NCBI GenBank assembly: GCA_018396915.1
Contig: JAGTRD010000009.1
Span: 1 to 48,958 of the forward strand
Origin: Candidatus Bathyarchaeota archaeon
GTDB lineage: Archaea; Thermoproteota; Bathyarchaeia; 40CM-2-53-6; RBG-13-38-9
DNA: 48,958 nucleotides
Direction of reading: 5' to 3'
The notes beneath the pieces are model-generated. The model did no database searches and was not told the origin of the DNA. It saw only the letters and a program-made list of their open reading frames with translations. Numbering within the stretch: position 1 is the first letter of the stretch; each line of letters opens with the position of its first letter. A program made the translations under genes and the position numbers. Shown in pieces: positions 34,254 to 42,737 of the stretch.

Positions 34254-35129
34254 ACGGAGTGCAACAGAAAATGCGATACCTGCGAGACTTACGATGAGTG
34301 TAAAGACGCCGAGAAGAAAATGTTCGAAGAAGATAGCCTGCTAAAAATCAGGATGGGAAAAGTGAAACATAAGATAGCTGTCGTAAGCGGAAAAGGAGGG
34401 GTTGGCAAGAGTGTCACAACCGCAAACCTAGCCATCGCCCTAGCATCTCAAAATCATAAGTTGAAGGTTGGAATCCTAGATGCCGACATACATGGCCCAT
34501 CTATCCCGAAGATGCTTGGAATGAAAGGTGAGAGAATTAGGGCAGGACCGCCGGGAGTCTTCCCAGCCGTAGGACCATTAGGTATAAGGGTTATCTCAAT
34601 GGATTTCCTCTTGCCCAACGACGAGACTCCAGTAATTTGGCGTGGACCACTGAAAATGTCAGCTATACGACAATTCTTATCGGAGATAGTTTGGGGGGAC
34701 CTTGACTACCTACTCATCGACCTCCCACCAGGCACAGGAGACGAATCTTTGAGCATAATGCAGCTTCTACCAGAAATGGATGGAGTAGTTATAGTTACAA
34801 TACCGTCCGAGGTATCCCAGATGGTTGTCAAGAAAGCAGTCACCTTTGCCAGACAGCTGAAGATTCCAATAATTGGGATAATTGAGAATATGAGTGGTTT
34901 CATCTGCCCAAGATGCGGCATCAAGTTGGAAATATTCAAGACCGGTGGAGGAGAAAAGATAGCGGAGGAGATGAGTATTCCATTCCTGGGGAAAATTCCT
35001 CTAGACCCAAGAATATGTGAAGACTCAGACGACGGAAGACCATTTATAATAGAGCATGCAGACTCACCAGCAGCAAAATCTTTCATGAAGATCGTCAGCA
35101 ATATAGAGACGCATCTAAAAAGGGAATAG
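34254..35129 (+). CDS. Mrp/NBP35-type iron-sulphur cluster carrier ATPase, probable ACG start
   Basis: P-loop carrier that assembles or transfers Fe-S clusters. It has the deviant Walker A GKGGVGKS, DADIHGPSIPKMLG, LPPGTGDE, and the C-terminal C-x2-C (FICPRCGIK). Upstream of the first ATG (34320) the same frame encodes CNRKCDTCETYDEC, the N-terminal C-x3-C-x2-C-x5-C motif of NBP35-like proteins. The frame opens after a TAG at 34230. No ATG, GTG or TTG lies there; ACG 34254 sits six bases after AGGGGGG (34241-34247) and is the best start. Confidence 0.88.
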   Translation, partial: TECNRKCDTCETYDECKDAEKKMFEEDSLLKIRMGKVKHKIAVVSGKGGVGKSVTTANLAIALASQNHKLKVGILDADIHGPSIPKMLGMKGERIRAGPPGVFPAVGPLGIRVISMDFLLPNDETPVIWRGPLKMSAIRQFLSEIVWGDLDYLLIDLPPGTGDESLSIMQLLPEMDGVVIVTIPSEVSQMVVKKAVTFARQLKIPIIGIIENMSGFICPRCGIKLEIFKTGGGEKIAEEMSIPFLGKIPLDPRICEDSDDGRPFIIEHADSPAAKSFMKIVSNIETHLKRE

Positions 35130-35367
35130 GCTGAGATCTTGAGTTGAAAAATTAGACAGGCAACCTAGATACATATCTTCACCTACTCAGTATCACCACC
35201 TCACTCAACCATATCGAAACCGTCTAAACGATACTTAGGTGTCACGTATATCTCAATAGATGATTCTTGAAATCTCTATTTACGCCGGGGAATTTAATGC
35301 ATGAATTTATAATGTTAAACGGTTATTCATTACCATTGCGAAAGAGTAACGCACGGTCTGAGTAAAC

Positions 35368-36507
35368 TTGAGGGTAGCCATGATTAGGACAACTCTGCAT
35401 AGAGGCTCAGGTCAAGTTGTGCATATCCGTGAACTTTCAAAGAGGCTCCTCAGAAGAGGAGTTGACGTAAGAGTCTTCACATTTAAGGCGACGGAAGATA
35501 TCTCACAGGTTGAAGTGGAGGCCGTTAGATTCAAAGGTTCAAACATACCTTTAATTAGGAACTTAGGATTCACGGCAAGATGCGGAATACTCATAAAAAG
35601 TTTCGACCTGATTCATACCCAGTATCACCCCGCAATAATTACAGGAAATTTAGTCCACGCATTGAGGGGGATACCTCACATATTTACATTCCATGGTTAC
35701 GCCCCAATCCGGAGTTGGAGGAATCCAGTCCAGAAGTTAAAGATGATAGACCATACATTAGGGACCCTAATTGCCCTACGTTTAGGGGTGACAAGAGTCA
35801 TAGCTGTGAGCCACTATTTGAAGAGGATACTTATGAAACGTTACAGGTTGGATGAATCGAGAATATCCGTCATCCATAATGGGGTTGACCTCGAAATGTT
35901 CAAGCCGAGAATGGACGTGGAAGATTTGAAAAAGAGGTATGGGATCTCAGACTCACCGTCAGTTCTATATCTTGGAAGAATGGACCCCTATAAGGGCGTT
36001 GATTATTTCCTAAGAGCTGCCCATATAGTCATTGAGCAAATTCCAAAAGCCAAATTTATTATTGCCGGAGGATCTAGATTTGACAGATTAAAGGTTCAGG
36101 ATTATCTGACCTCCAGTAAGATTCGCAGATCAATAATAGTTACAGGATACTTGCCTGAAAGCGAAATTCCGCTACTATATTCTGCATGCGAAGTTTTCTG
36201 TTATCCGAGTATGTGGGAAGGTTTTGGCTTGACACCTGCAGAGGCCCAGGCGACAGCTAAACCGGTGGTGGCCTTCAACCACTGTGCTATACCCGAAGTT
36301 GTAAAGCATGGCGAGACAGGAATCCTTGTAGATCCTGGTGACTATAATGGTTTGGCTGAGGCCATAGTCAGGTTGCTGCGAGATCATGACCTCAGAAGAA
36401 GGATGGGTGAAGAGGGTAGAAGAAGGGTTGAGAGACTATTCAACTGGGACGAGGCTGCAGATAAGACTGTTGAAGTATACAGGCATGTCGCAGAATCTAG
36501 AAGGTAG
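35368..36507 (+). CDS. Family 4 glycosyltransferase (GT-B)
   Basis: A 379-residue GT4 enzyme. The N-terminal half has RGSGQVVHIRELSKRL and HTQYHP. The C-terminal nucleotide-sugar half has SVLYLGRMDPYKGVDYFLRAA, VTGYLPESEIPLLYSACEVFCYPSMWEGFGLTPAEAQATAKPVVA, including the E-x7-E motif. It begins at TTG 35368 after a 240-bp gap that holds only AT-rich promoter-like sequence. It heads a run with the phosphatase and GpgS-like genes, with 5 and 13 bp gaps. Confidence 0.88.
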   Translation: MRVAMIRTTLHRGSGQVVHIRELSKRLLRRGVDVRVFTFKATEDISQVEVEAVRFKGSNIPLIRNLGFTARCGILIKSFDLIHTQYHPAIITGNLVHALRGIPHIFTFHGYAPIRSWRNPVQKLKMIDHTLGTLIALRLGVTRVIAVSHYLKRILMKRYRLDESRISVIHNGVDLEMFKPRMDVEDLKKRYGISDSPSVLYLGRMDPYKGVDYFLRAAHIVIEQIPKAKFIIAGGSRFDRLKVQDYLTSSKIRRSIIVTGYLPESEIPLLYSACEVFCYPSMWEGFGLTPAEAQATAKPVVAFNHCAIPEVVKHGETGILVDPGDYNGLAEAIVRLLRDHDLRRRMGEEGRRRVERLFNWDEAADKTVEVYRHVAESRR

Positions 36508-36512
36508 TTCAC

Positions 36513-37160
36513 ATGGCCTTTGGCTTTGCTGTTCTGGATATGGATGGAACCTTACTATCAAAGAGGTCTATAGACATCATATGTGGAAGGTTTGGCTTGG
36601 CGAGGAGGCTAAAGGAGATAGACCGGAGATACATAGATGCGCCAAGATACTTGGTGACTGAGAAGATAAGTGAGCTCTTCGCTGGGATGAATTTAAATGA
36701 TCTTATGGAGGCCTTCGACTCCATACCTCTCAACAATAATGTTGAAGAGTTTATAGCCTTCCTAAAGGATAGGGGTTTCATAGTAGCTGTGGCGACTGAC
36801 AGCTACAAGTTTCTGGCAGACCTACTCAAGAGCAGAATGAGGTTAGACCTCACATACGGGAATATTTTAGACGTGAGCGGAAAAATCATTACGGGTAAAG
36901 TATCTAGCAAACTTGGGTGCCTGAAGATACTAGGATGTAAACAATACTCAGTATGTAAACTTCGAGTTTTGAACTCCCTTAAAAATGAATTTGGAGGGGT
37001 GAGTATCGCTGTAGGCGACGGAGACTCCGACTACTGCATGTTCAGAGGATCTGATATCTCAATAGCGTATAGGCCTAAGACAGAGAGATTGATGCACAAT
37101 GCATCAACTACGGTCCAAGAATTCAGCGAAGCGATCAAATTTCTGAAGGCGAGGCTTTAA
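36513..37160 (+). CDS. HAD phosphatase, SerB/glucosyl-3-phosphoglycerate phosphatase-like
   Basis: A 215-residue HAD protein. It has motif I AVLDMDGTLL, motif II VATDSY, and motif IV AVGDGDSDYCMFRGSDISIAY, an SerB-like arrangement. It lies immediately upstream of a GpgS-like synthase, so it may remove the phosphate from glucosyl-3-phosphoglycerate to yield glucosylglycerate. This is inferred from context. The residues around motif III (KVSSKLGCLKIL) fit the family loosely. Confidence 0.78.
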   Translation: MAFGFAVLDMDGTLLSKRSIDIICGRFGLARRLKEIDRRYIDAPRYLVTEKISELFAGMNLNDLMEAFDSIPLNNNVEEFIAFLKDRGFIVAVATDSYKFLADLLKSRMRLDLTYGNILDVSGKIITGKVSSKLGCLKILGCKQYSVCKLRVLNSLKNEFGGVSIAVGDGDSDYCMFRGSDISIAYRPKTERLMHNASTTVQEFSEAIKFLKARL

Positions 37161-37173
37161 AGAGGCTAAAGAT

Positions 37174-38571
37174 ATGCATGATGTTGTTTGCCTCGGCTCA
37201 TACAGTAGACTTGACATATCCAAATGCATTGATAGGAAACTTGAGACCTTCGTCAGTGATGAGGCTGATCTGAAGAGGCCCATACTCATATCTTTGGTGA
37301 TACCTACAAAGATAGATGTTGGAAAGGCGACACGTGATCTCGAAATCGAAGTTTTGAAGAGAACTCTATCCGAATGCAGTAAACTGGTCGACCTGGGTTA
37401 CATAGATGAGATAATTATAATAGACGGCTCCCTAGACGCGCAAGGTAGGATAGACTTCTCAACTCTGATAAAGGTCGTTGAGACGGCATATGAGGAGCTG
37501 GACCTCTTCAGAAGGCAGGTGGGTTTAATCAGGGAGAACCGTACAGAAGCCATGCATGCCAAGAGGGGATTCTTCGACTTCATTGTGAGGGTTATCCACC
37601 AGTTTGACCCAAACCTCTTCCATGTACTGAAGAGGCTGGGAGTTCAGGAGAAGACAGGTTTAATCGACTTCCCGCCTGGTAAGGGTGCAGCATTATGGTT
37701 GGCGGTACCCATCAGTGAAGGTGACATAGTATGTTTCCTGGATTCAGACATCATAAACTTTCAGAAAGAATTTGTAGTAGCTCTATGTAACCCTATTGTT
37801 GAAGGGTTGAATGGGAAGAGCGGAAGTGTCGTGATGACTAAAGCCTGTTATAACAGGCTTACATTCACTTATGAGACTCCTAAAGGAACATATACCCTTG
37901 GCGGCAGAGTTACCAGACTGTTCGCGATTCCCCTCCTGAAGGTCCTTACAGAAGAGTTTCCGGAGACCTTCAGAGGGCTCGGATCTTTGAGATACCCATT
38001 ATCTGGGGAATTTGCCAGTAGGAGGGAACTTTTGGAGAGCATATTTTTTCCGAGCGATTACAGTATCGAATTCTCAATTCTGAACCAGTCTTTGAGGAGG
38101 ATGAAACCTTCGGCGATAGCTCAAGTAGACCTTGAGACATTCTGCCATATAGGACAGACTGCGAGAGGCTTGGATGCTATGATAGCCCAGATCACAAACA
38201 GAATATTAAGAACCCTTGAGAATGACGGGGTGATCCTGAGTAAGCAGAGGAAGAGAGAAATAATATCGACATATAAGGAGTTGGCTCTATCCCTCATACC
38301 AAAATACTGGAGAATCTTCAGCAAACTCAAGAGGCAGATATCGCTGGCCGGGAGGTTACACTACTCAAAAAAGTTAGATATGCACAGGTTTAATAGATTC
38401 TACAGACACTTCAAACATAATTTTCTGCATGATCCGAAGCCTAAACAGCTAATCCTACCATCGTGGATGGAACTTGCATCTAACATAAACTATTTCACTT
38501 TGAGCTCGATACTCAGAAGGAGAAGTAACCAGAGTACATTCTCAAGATTGGTCAACGCAGGGCTGATTTAA
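37174..38571 (+). CDS. Glucosyl-3-phosphoglycerate synthase-like GT-A glycosyltransferase (GT81-like)
   Basis: A 465-residue GT-A enzyme. It has LVIPTKIDVGKATRDLEIEVL, EIIIIDGSLD, GKGAALWLAVPISEGDIVCFLDSDI (metal-binding DSD), and RYPLSGEFASRRELLESIFFPSDYSIEFSIL. These match glucosyl/mannosyl-3-phosphoglycerate synthases, which transfer a sugar nucleotide to 3-phosphoglycerate in compatible-solute synthesis. The 60-80-residue C-terminal extension is basic and atypical. A terminator hairpin follows directly. Confidence 0.8.
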   Translation: MHDVVCLGSYSRLDISKCIDRKLETFVSDEADLKRPILISLVIPTKIDVGKATRDLEIEVLKRTLSECSKLVDLGYIDEIIIIDGSLDAQGRIDFSTLIKVVETAYEELDLFRRQVGLIRENRTEAMHAKRGFFDFIVRVIHQFDPNLFHVLKRLGVQEKTGLIDFPPGKGAALWLAVPISEGDIVCFLDSDIINFQKEFVVALCNPIVEGLNGKSGSVVMTKACYNRLTFTYETPKGTYTLGGRVTRLFAIPLLKVLTEEFPETFRGLGSLRYPLSGEFASRRELLESIFFPSDYSIEFSILNQSLRRMKPSAIAQVDLETFCHIGQTARGLDAMIAQITNRILRTLENDGVILSKQRKREIISTYKELALSLIPKYWRIFSKLKRQISLAGRLHYSKKLDMHRFNRFYRHFKHNFLHDPKPKQLILPSWMELASNINYFTLSSILRRRSNQSTFSRLVNAGLI

Positions 38572-38612
38572 AGAGGAAAGATTATTGGCGGCACTACCGC
38601 CTCTTTTCCTCT
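38572..38612 (+). terminator. Hairpin terminator after the GpgS-like gene
   Basis: GGCGG (38587-38591) and CCGCC (38597-38601) form a 5-bp GC stem with a 5-nt loop. AGAGGAAA (38572-38579) and its complement TTTCCTCT (38605-38612) extend the structure. It starts one base after the stop codon region and includes a TTTT run. Confidence 0.6.
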
Positions 38613-38651
38613 TCCTTGGTTCTTGCATACCCATGATCAAAAGCTTTCAGA

Positions 38652-38771
38652 CTATTTAGCAACTCTCCAATGAGACTCCCATTTCAACATTCTCTGCAAC
38701 ATAAGCTGGCTCCTAAGAAATCCCCCGGCCAAAACGTTACCTATAACATCAAGTGAGACCGCGACTTTCAT
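38652..38771 (-). CDS. Possible 39-residue small protein
   Basis: Within the 304-bp gap between the GpgS-like gene and the nucleotidyltransferase, the minus strand encodes MKVAVSLDVIGNVLAGGFLR followed by 19 residues ending HWRVAK and a TAG stop. The start looks protein-like and a GTATATG box lies upstream, but there is no family match and no strong ribosome binding site. Otherwise this gap holds only the terminator. Confidence 0.25.
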   Translation of the reverse strand: MKVAVSLDVIGNVLAGGFLRSQLMLQRMLKWESHWRVAK

Positions 38772-38875
38772 TTTACTACTATTGTATATGCTGTCAGCGA
38801 TGTTCTAAATATTAGACGGCTAGCCAATTTATTTCCTATAAAAACCATTCAGAATGGTTCAGCGCAGGATCATAA

Positions 38876-39733
38876 TTATAAACTGTAAGCGCCTTTCACA
38901 AACCTCTCTATATTCATATCAAATACTCGCTCAAGATCTTTCTGGAACTTTATGGATATTATGTCCTCAGGAGAGATTATGTATGCTCCAAGCGTATTCT
39001 CCCTCAACCATTTTGGCACCAGTTCCTCCTCAGGATTTGAGGGAACCTTTCTGATTTTCTTGAAATCCTTCAACCTTCCATGTGTAACATAGCAGGCCGT
39101 GTTTGCTAAGCTGCGAAATAGTGGTTTCTCTTTGAAGCTGGTTACTTGGGATGTTGAATAGTTAACTTTGCCTATACCATATTGAACCCTGAAACCTGAA
39201 GTATAGACTTGTGTAACCTCGAAACCGTAGTATGCCTTAAGCCATAGGTGGTGCCTGACGAGGCCCCTAAGATTCACCCTTAGGATATCTGAGGCATTGA
39301 AAATTATGGCTGGCTTATCAGGGTCTATTATGCCTTTCTCGATACCGTATTTGATGCAGCCTGCCCTTCCCAGAGGCTCAGGCTCCTCAACGTAAACTAT
39401 TTTTATCTCCCTACCAAACCTTCGACTGAACTCCTTTCCCGTACCTACCCTCCTCCTTATCTTTGCAGCCCCATGCCTGACGCCTATTATGAAGTGAGAG
39501 ACACCTCCAAGAATCATAGGCAGCATACTCCAGTAGATGAGAGGCTGCTTTGGGGAGCCTACTTCAATAAGAGGCTTTGGCTGCTCAATCGTTATGGGCC
39601 TCAACCTTAAACCTTCTCCACCAGCGCTGACTATTCCACACATCTCATCTATGAAAAGACTTACTTTCTCATCCACAATATGTCTAATATCCTCTGTCGC
39701 GGACTCCAACCTTCTAACGGACATCTTTATCAA
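38876..39733 (-). CDS. Sugar nucleotidyltransferase (NTP_transferase family)
   Basis: A protein of up to 285 residues. GIVSAGGEGLRLRPITIEQPKPLIEVG is the nucleotide-binding signature, YWSMLPMILGGVSHFIIGV follows, and FNASDILR sits where the metal-binding GD usually is. YGFEVTQVY and FKEKP are also present. The family start would be at MCGIVSAGGEG (ATG near 39643), leaving ~30 extra N-terminal residues of doubtful reality. Probably activates a hexose-1-phosphate for the neighbouring glycosyltransferases, though on the opposite strand. Confidence 0.8.
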   Translation of the reverse strand: MIKMSVRRLESATEDIRHIVDEKVSLFIDEMCGIVSAGGEGLRLRPITIEQPKPLIEVGSPKQPLIYWSMLPMILGGVSHFIIGVRHGAAKIRRRVGTGKEFSRRFGREIKIVYVEEPEPLGRAGCIKYGIEKGIIDPDKPAIIFNASDILRVNLRGLVRHHLWLKAYYGFEVTQVYTSGFRVQYGIGKVNYSTSQVTSFKEKPLFRSLANTACYVTHGRLKDFKKIRKVPSNPEEELVPKWLRENTLGAYIISPEDIISIKFQKDLERVFDMNIERFVKGAYSL

Positions 39734-39943
39734 CCTTGAGACGTGTTAACATTATGGAATCTGAAATGGGTAGGTTTCAGATACGATCCTTCCAACATAG
39801 GGTTACCTACACAACTGCAACGTTCATAAATATACATTATGAGGTTTAACTTCACTTAAATATATGGATAGAACATTATTGTGAGAGAGACGTATTACAA
39901 GAAACATTTAAAGAGAGAATTTGCTTCATTCAAGGTGAAGAGC

Positions 39944-40156
39944 ATGCCTGACCTTTACACAATCAGCCCACCGATTGCGCTCCTGCTAGTTTCTTTGGCT
40001 ATCTGGAGCTTTTTCTGGAAGATCCCTGGATTGTGGTTTACAGCTAGGAGGGGAGAGAAGGTGTGGTTTATCGTAATATTTTTTGTAAACTTGGCGGGGA
40101 TACTTGAGATTTACTACCTACACTCTAGAAAGTGTTGGCCTTTCAAAGGTAGTTAA
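39944..40156 (+). CDS. DUF5652-like two-TM membrane protein
   Basis: About 70 residues. MPDLYTISPPIALLLVSLAIWSFF (first helix), KIPGLWFTARRGEKVWFIVIFFVNLAGILEIYYL (short amphipathic stretch and second helix). The W-x-AARRGEKVWF-type segment is the DUF5652 hallmark. ATG 39944 follows AAGGTGAAG; a GTG at 39881 is in frame, but a TATA-like ATTTAAAG lies between them. Function unknown. Confidence 0.7.
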   Translation: MPDLYTISPPIALLLVSLAIWSFFWKIPGLWFTARRGEKVWFIVIFFVNLAGILEIYYLHSRKCWPFKGS

Positions 40157-40222
40157 GTTACTTGACCTTTATGATTGCTAATACTTTATGTTCAGCCTAT
40201 AGATGTAAGAGTCCATCTACAT

Positions 40223-40678
40223 ATGATAATTCTGGAAGAGGGTACGTACGACGGCTGGGTTGAGGCTTTATCCTACAAGCGGTGAAAGGTCATTATAGCT
40301 CATGAGAAGATTAGTCAACCATCAGACTTAATATATCGGGAGAAGGAGCCTGTTCTATCATATGTAGATGATCTTCTGTTCTTCCCTGGAAATGAGTCTC
40401 ACACCACCAGAACTGCGCCTACTATGAGAGTGCCGACGCCTCTAAGTGGCGGGTTAGGGTAATTCCAAACAAGTTTCCAACCTCGAATCTGAAGAATTCG
40501 TCTGAGAAGAGACGTGCAGAAAGATAATTTGAGGGAGTCACCCAGACTACAATCACATATTCACACAGCATTGAAGGGAGATGTTAAAGATCGGCCTATA
40601 TACTGGTATATACAGATAGTGCCTAGGATACCGGTCATAGGTGGATTCGAGGCGGCTCAGGAAAATATATCAATCTAA
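40223..40678 (+). pseudogene. galT: Decayed galactose-1-phosphate uridylyltransferase (galT) remnant
   Basis: Three GalT-like pieces in order on the + strand. The first reads KVIIAHEKISQPSDL and DDLLFFPGNES (GalT: VVIAPERAKRPSDF, CPGNE) with an in-frame TGA at 40283-40285. A frameshift then gives KWRVRVIPNKFPTSN (GalT: WRVRVVPNKFPAL). After a large deletion, IHTALKGD and YWYIQIVPRIPVIGGFEAAQENI match the C-terminal HWHIEIIPRL/GGFEWGTG block. The HPH active-site region is lost. The 480 bp from 40679 to 41161 are AT-rich and hold no recognisable gene. Confidence 0.82.
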
Positions 40679-41161
40679 TCCTTCCAGAATATACAGTCAA
40701 ATTGATGGGGAATTTGCGACCAATCAGAAACCGCATTCTAAATGAAGGATAAACCATATAATTGAAAGTGTTAATACTATAAAGTGCCAAATAACACTCT
40801 TCTAGATGCATATTTCAAATTTTAACAATCCAATCCAAGAAGCAGGACGTGTAAAATATTATAAACAAAACTTTCGCACAAACTAATAAGCCTACATTTT
40901 CACATCGTTAAAATCATAGAAACTTGTAAATATCTAACAGGTGCGATGCCAATAGGATGATCTAAGATGAATAGACAAAGATCTAATTGTCGATCCGATA
41001 AAGCCCCGATATACTATAAAAGAACAAGTGCTGAAAAACTAGAAAATATATCTAAGAGTTCTTTACTCGCTGCAATCACATCATATAACCTACCATAAGA
41101 AACATTAATAGGTACGAAAGATTCTATCGCATAGAATGCCAAAGAAGTAGAGGAAAATCTC

Positions 41162-41872
41162 TTGGATACTTCACATATTTTAAAAATTGATGATGAACAC
41201 AAAATTATCTTCAATGATTTTCGAAATGTGAAATTGGATGAAAAAGCCGATTTGATTTTTGTAGATCCGCCTTTTGGAATTGGGTTTAAAGGAAATCTTC
41301 AAACTTATAATAGAACTCCTGATGCTCTATCCTATGTTGATGTGCCTAGAGATGAATATTCAGAATTTATTAGAGACCTTGCCGATTGGTCGTATAACAA
41401 TCTTAAGAATTCCGGAAGCATGTGGTTACTCTCAGGATGGAATAATTTGAGGTTAGTCTTGGATGCTGTTGAAGAAGTAGGTTTCAAACAGGTCAATCAT
41501 TGCATATGGAAGTATCAGTTTGGTGTTTTCACGCGGAGAAGATTCACAACCTCCCATTACCACCTCTTACTCCTGGTGAAAGATGAGGATAATTATGTTT
41601 TTAATAAACCTGAACATTACTCTGAGGATGTATGGTATATTAAGAGACCATACCACCGTGGCGAGAAGACTGCGGGCAATGAATTGCCAGAAGAACTGGT
41701 TGAGAGATGCGTAAAAACATCCTCTAACGAGGGAGACTTGGTTGTAGATCCATGTCTAGGCTCAGGAACCACAATGAAAGTAAGCATAAAAACTGGTAGG
41801 AGATGCATAGGCATCGAGATAAATTCAGCTCTTGAGGAACGTATAAAAACAAAGTTGAGCTCTGTCCTGTAA
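41162..41872 (+). CDS. DNA methyltransferase (N4/N6, beta-class motif order), orphan
   Basis: A 236-residue site-specific DNA methylase. VDPPFGIGFKGN (motif IV, DPPF) comes first and VVDPCLGSGTTMKV (motif I) near the C-terminus, the beta-class order. No nuclease gene adjoins it. Its surroundings are more AT-rich than most of the window, and it follows the galT remnant, suggesting acquisition by transfer. The start is TTG 41162 with AGAGGA upstream. Confidence 0.86.
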   Translation: MDTSHILKIDDEHKIIFNDFRNVKLDEKADLIFVDPPFGIGFKGNLQTYNRTPDALSYVDVPRDEYSEFIRDLADWSYNNLKNSGSMWLLSGWNNLRLVLDAVEEVGFKQVNHCIWKYQFGVFTRRRFTTSHYHLLLLVKDEDNYVFNKPEHYSEDVWYIKRPYHRGEKTAGNELPEELVERCVKTSSNEGDLVVDPCLGSGTTMKVSIKTGRRCIGIEINSALEERIKTKLSSVL

Positions 41873-41931
41873 AGGGATACATAACGATGTGAACAGGCAA
41901 TCCTCAAACATACAGATCACAGTCGCTTAGG

Positions 41932-42023
41932 TGGCGGGCCCGGTGGGATTCGAACCCACGATCTCCGGCTATCCTCCATTTGACCGAAGGCCAGCATCTT
42001 AATCCTGACTAGACCACGGGCCC
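41932..42023 (-). tRNA. tRNA-Arg (anticodon UCG) with a 13-nt intron
   Basis: Minus strand. The acceptor GGGCCCG pairs with CGGGCCC, discriminator G, CCA encoded (41932-41934). The D-stem is GTCT/AGAT, the anticodon stem CTGGC/GCCGG, and the T-arm GTGGG-TTCGAAT-CCCAC. The mature anticodon loop is CTTCGGA. The intron (41971-41983) lies at 37/38. Exon CTTC pairs with intron GAGG to form the central helix; with only 7 nt left the inner stem is almost absent, a relaxed bulge-helix-loop. Confidence 0.92.
41971..41983 (-). other. 13-nt intron of tRNA-Arg (position 37/38)
   Basis: TCAAATGGAGGAT on the minus strand. Bulges GG^T and AT^A are cut after the second base, as in the tRNA-Tyr introns. Confidence 0.82.
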
Positions 42024-42231
42024 AAACTATTCTAGAGGCACACCCTCACCCTTAAATCTTGCAAGTTTGATGCTCCATCCGGATGCCTAGCAGCTAAGAA
42101 TATTTGAATGCGGTCTTCGGCTTCATATCGTGGTAATTTTTGAATGAACAGTGAATTTGTGTATAGGGGGTCATTGGAAAAGTTTAAGGGATGAATAGAC
42201 ATTTCTCCGAGTCTCCGGTAGAGGTTTGCGG

Positions 42232-42720
42232 ATGGCGCTCTCAGACACTACTATAAGAAGGCTGGTTGCGGAGGGTAAGTTGAAGATAGATCCTTTCGAT
42301 GAGGGAAACCTGAATCCTGCAGGTTACGATCTAAGATCTGCTGGGGAGGTTGTTCTAGAACCTGGCCAGCATGGGCTTACATCCACGTTGGAGTGGATTT
42401 CTCTTCCACCTGATCTTCTTGGAATATTGCATGTGAGGTCATCATTCGCTAGGGAAGGTCTGTTTGCAAGCTTGGCTTTGGTCGACCCAGGATTTAGGGG
42501 GCAATTGACCGTATCCATCTTCAACGCTGGTAAGGGTCTGTTGAGGATTGGTTGTAGGGAGCGTTTTATACAGTTGACTCTTGTTCAGCTCTCCGGTGAG
42601 GCTGAGAGGCCTTATGAGGGTAGGTATCAGGACAGTTCAGGGGTTATTGAGAGTAGGAGAGGTCTGAGGCTTCCCGTAAGCTTATGGAAAGAATTATACA
42701 GTTTAATGTTGAAATTATAG
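42232..42720 (+). CDS. dcd: dCTP deaminase / dUTPase-like protein
   Basis: A 162-residue trimeric dUTPase-fold protein. NPAGYDLRS, LHVRSSFAREGLFASLALVDPGFRGQLTVSIFN and RFIQLTLVQL are Dcd motifs; the RSSxAR and the DPGF/Y-G blocks bind the nucleotide. It makes dUMP precursors or detoxifies dUTP. ATG 42232 follows GAGGT by six bases, favoured over the in-frame TTG at 42226. It is followed directly by the GfcR-like regulator, linking it with nucleotide metabolism. Confidence 0.9.
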   Translation: MALSDTTIRRLVAEGKLKIDPFDEGNLNPAGYDLRSAGEVVLEPGQHGLTSTLEWISLPPDLLGILHVRSSFAREGLFASLALVDPGFRGQLTVSIFNAGKGLLRIGCRERFIQLTLVQLSGEAERPYEGRYQDSSGVIESRRGLRLPVSLWKELYSLMLKL

Positions 42721-42737
42721 GGAGGGAAGGTTTCTTA

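Noticed and set aside
40679-41161. Further genes in the AT-rich gap after the galT remnant
   Set aside because: Only short, interrupted frames without motifs; no tRNA-like or repeat structure recognised.
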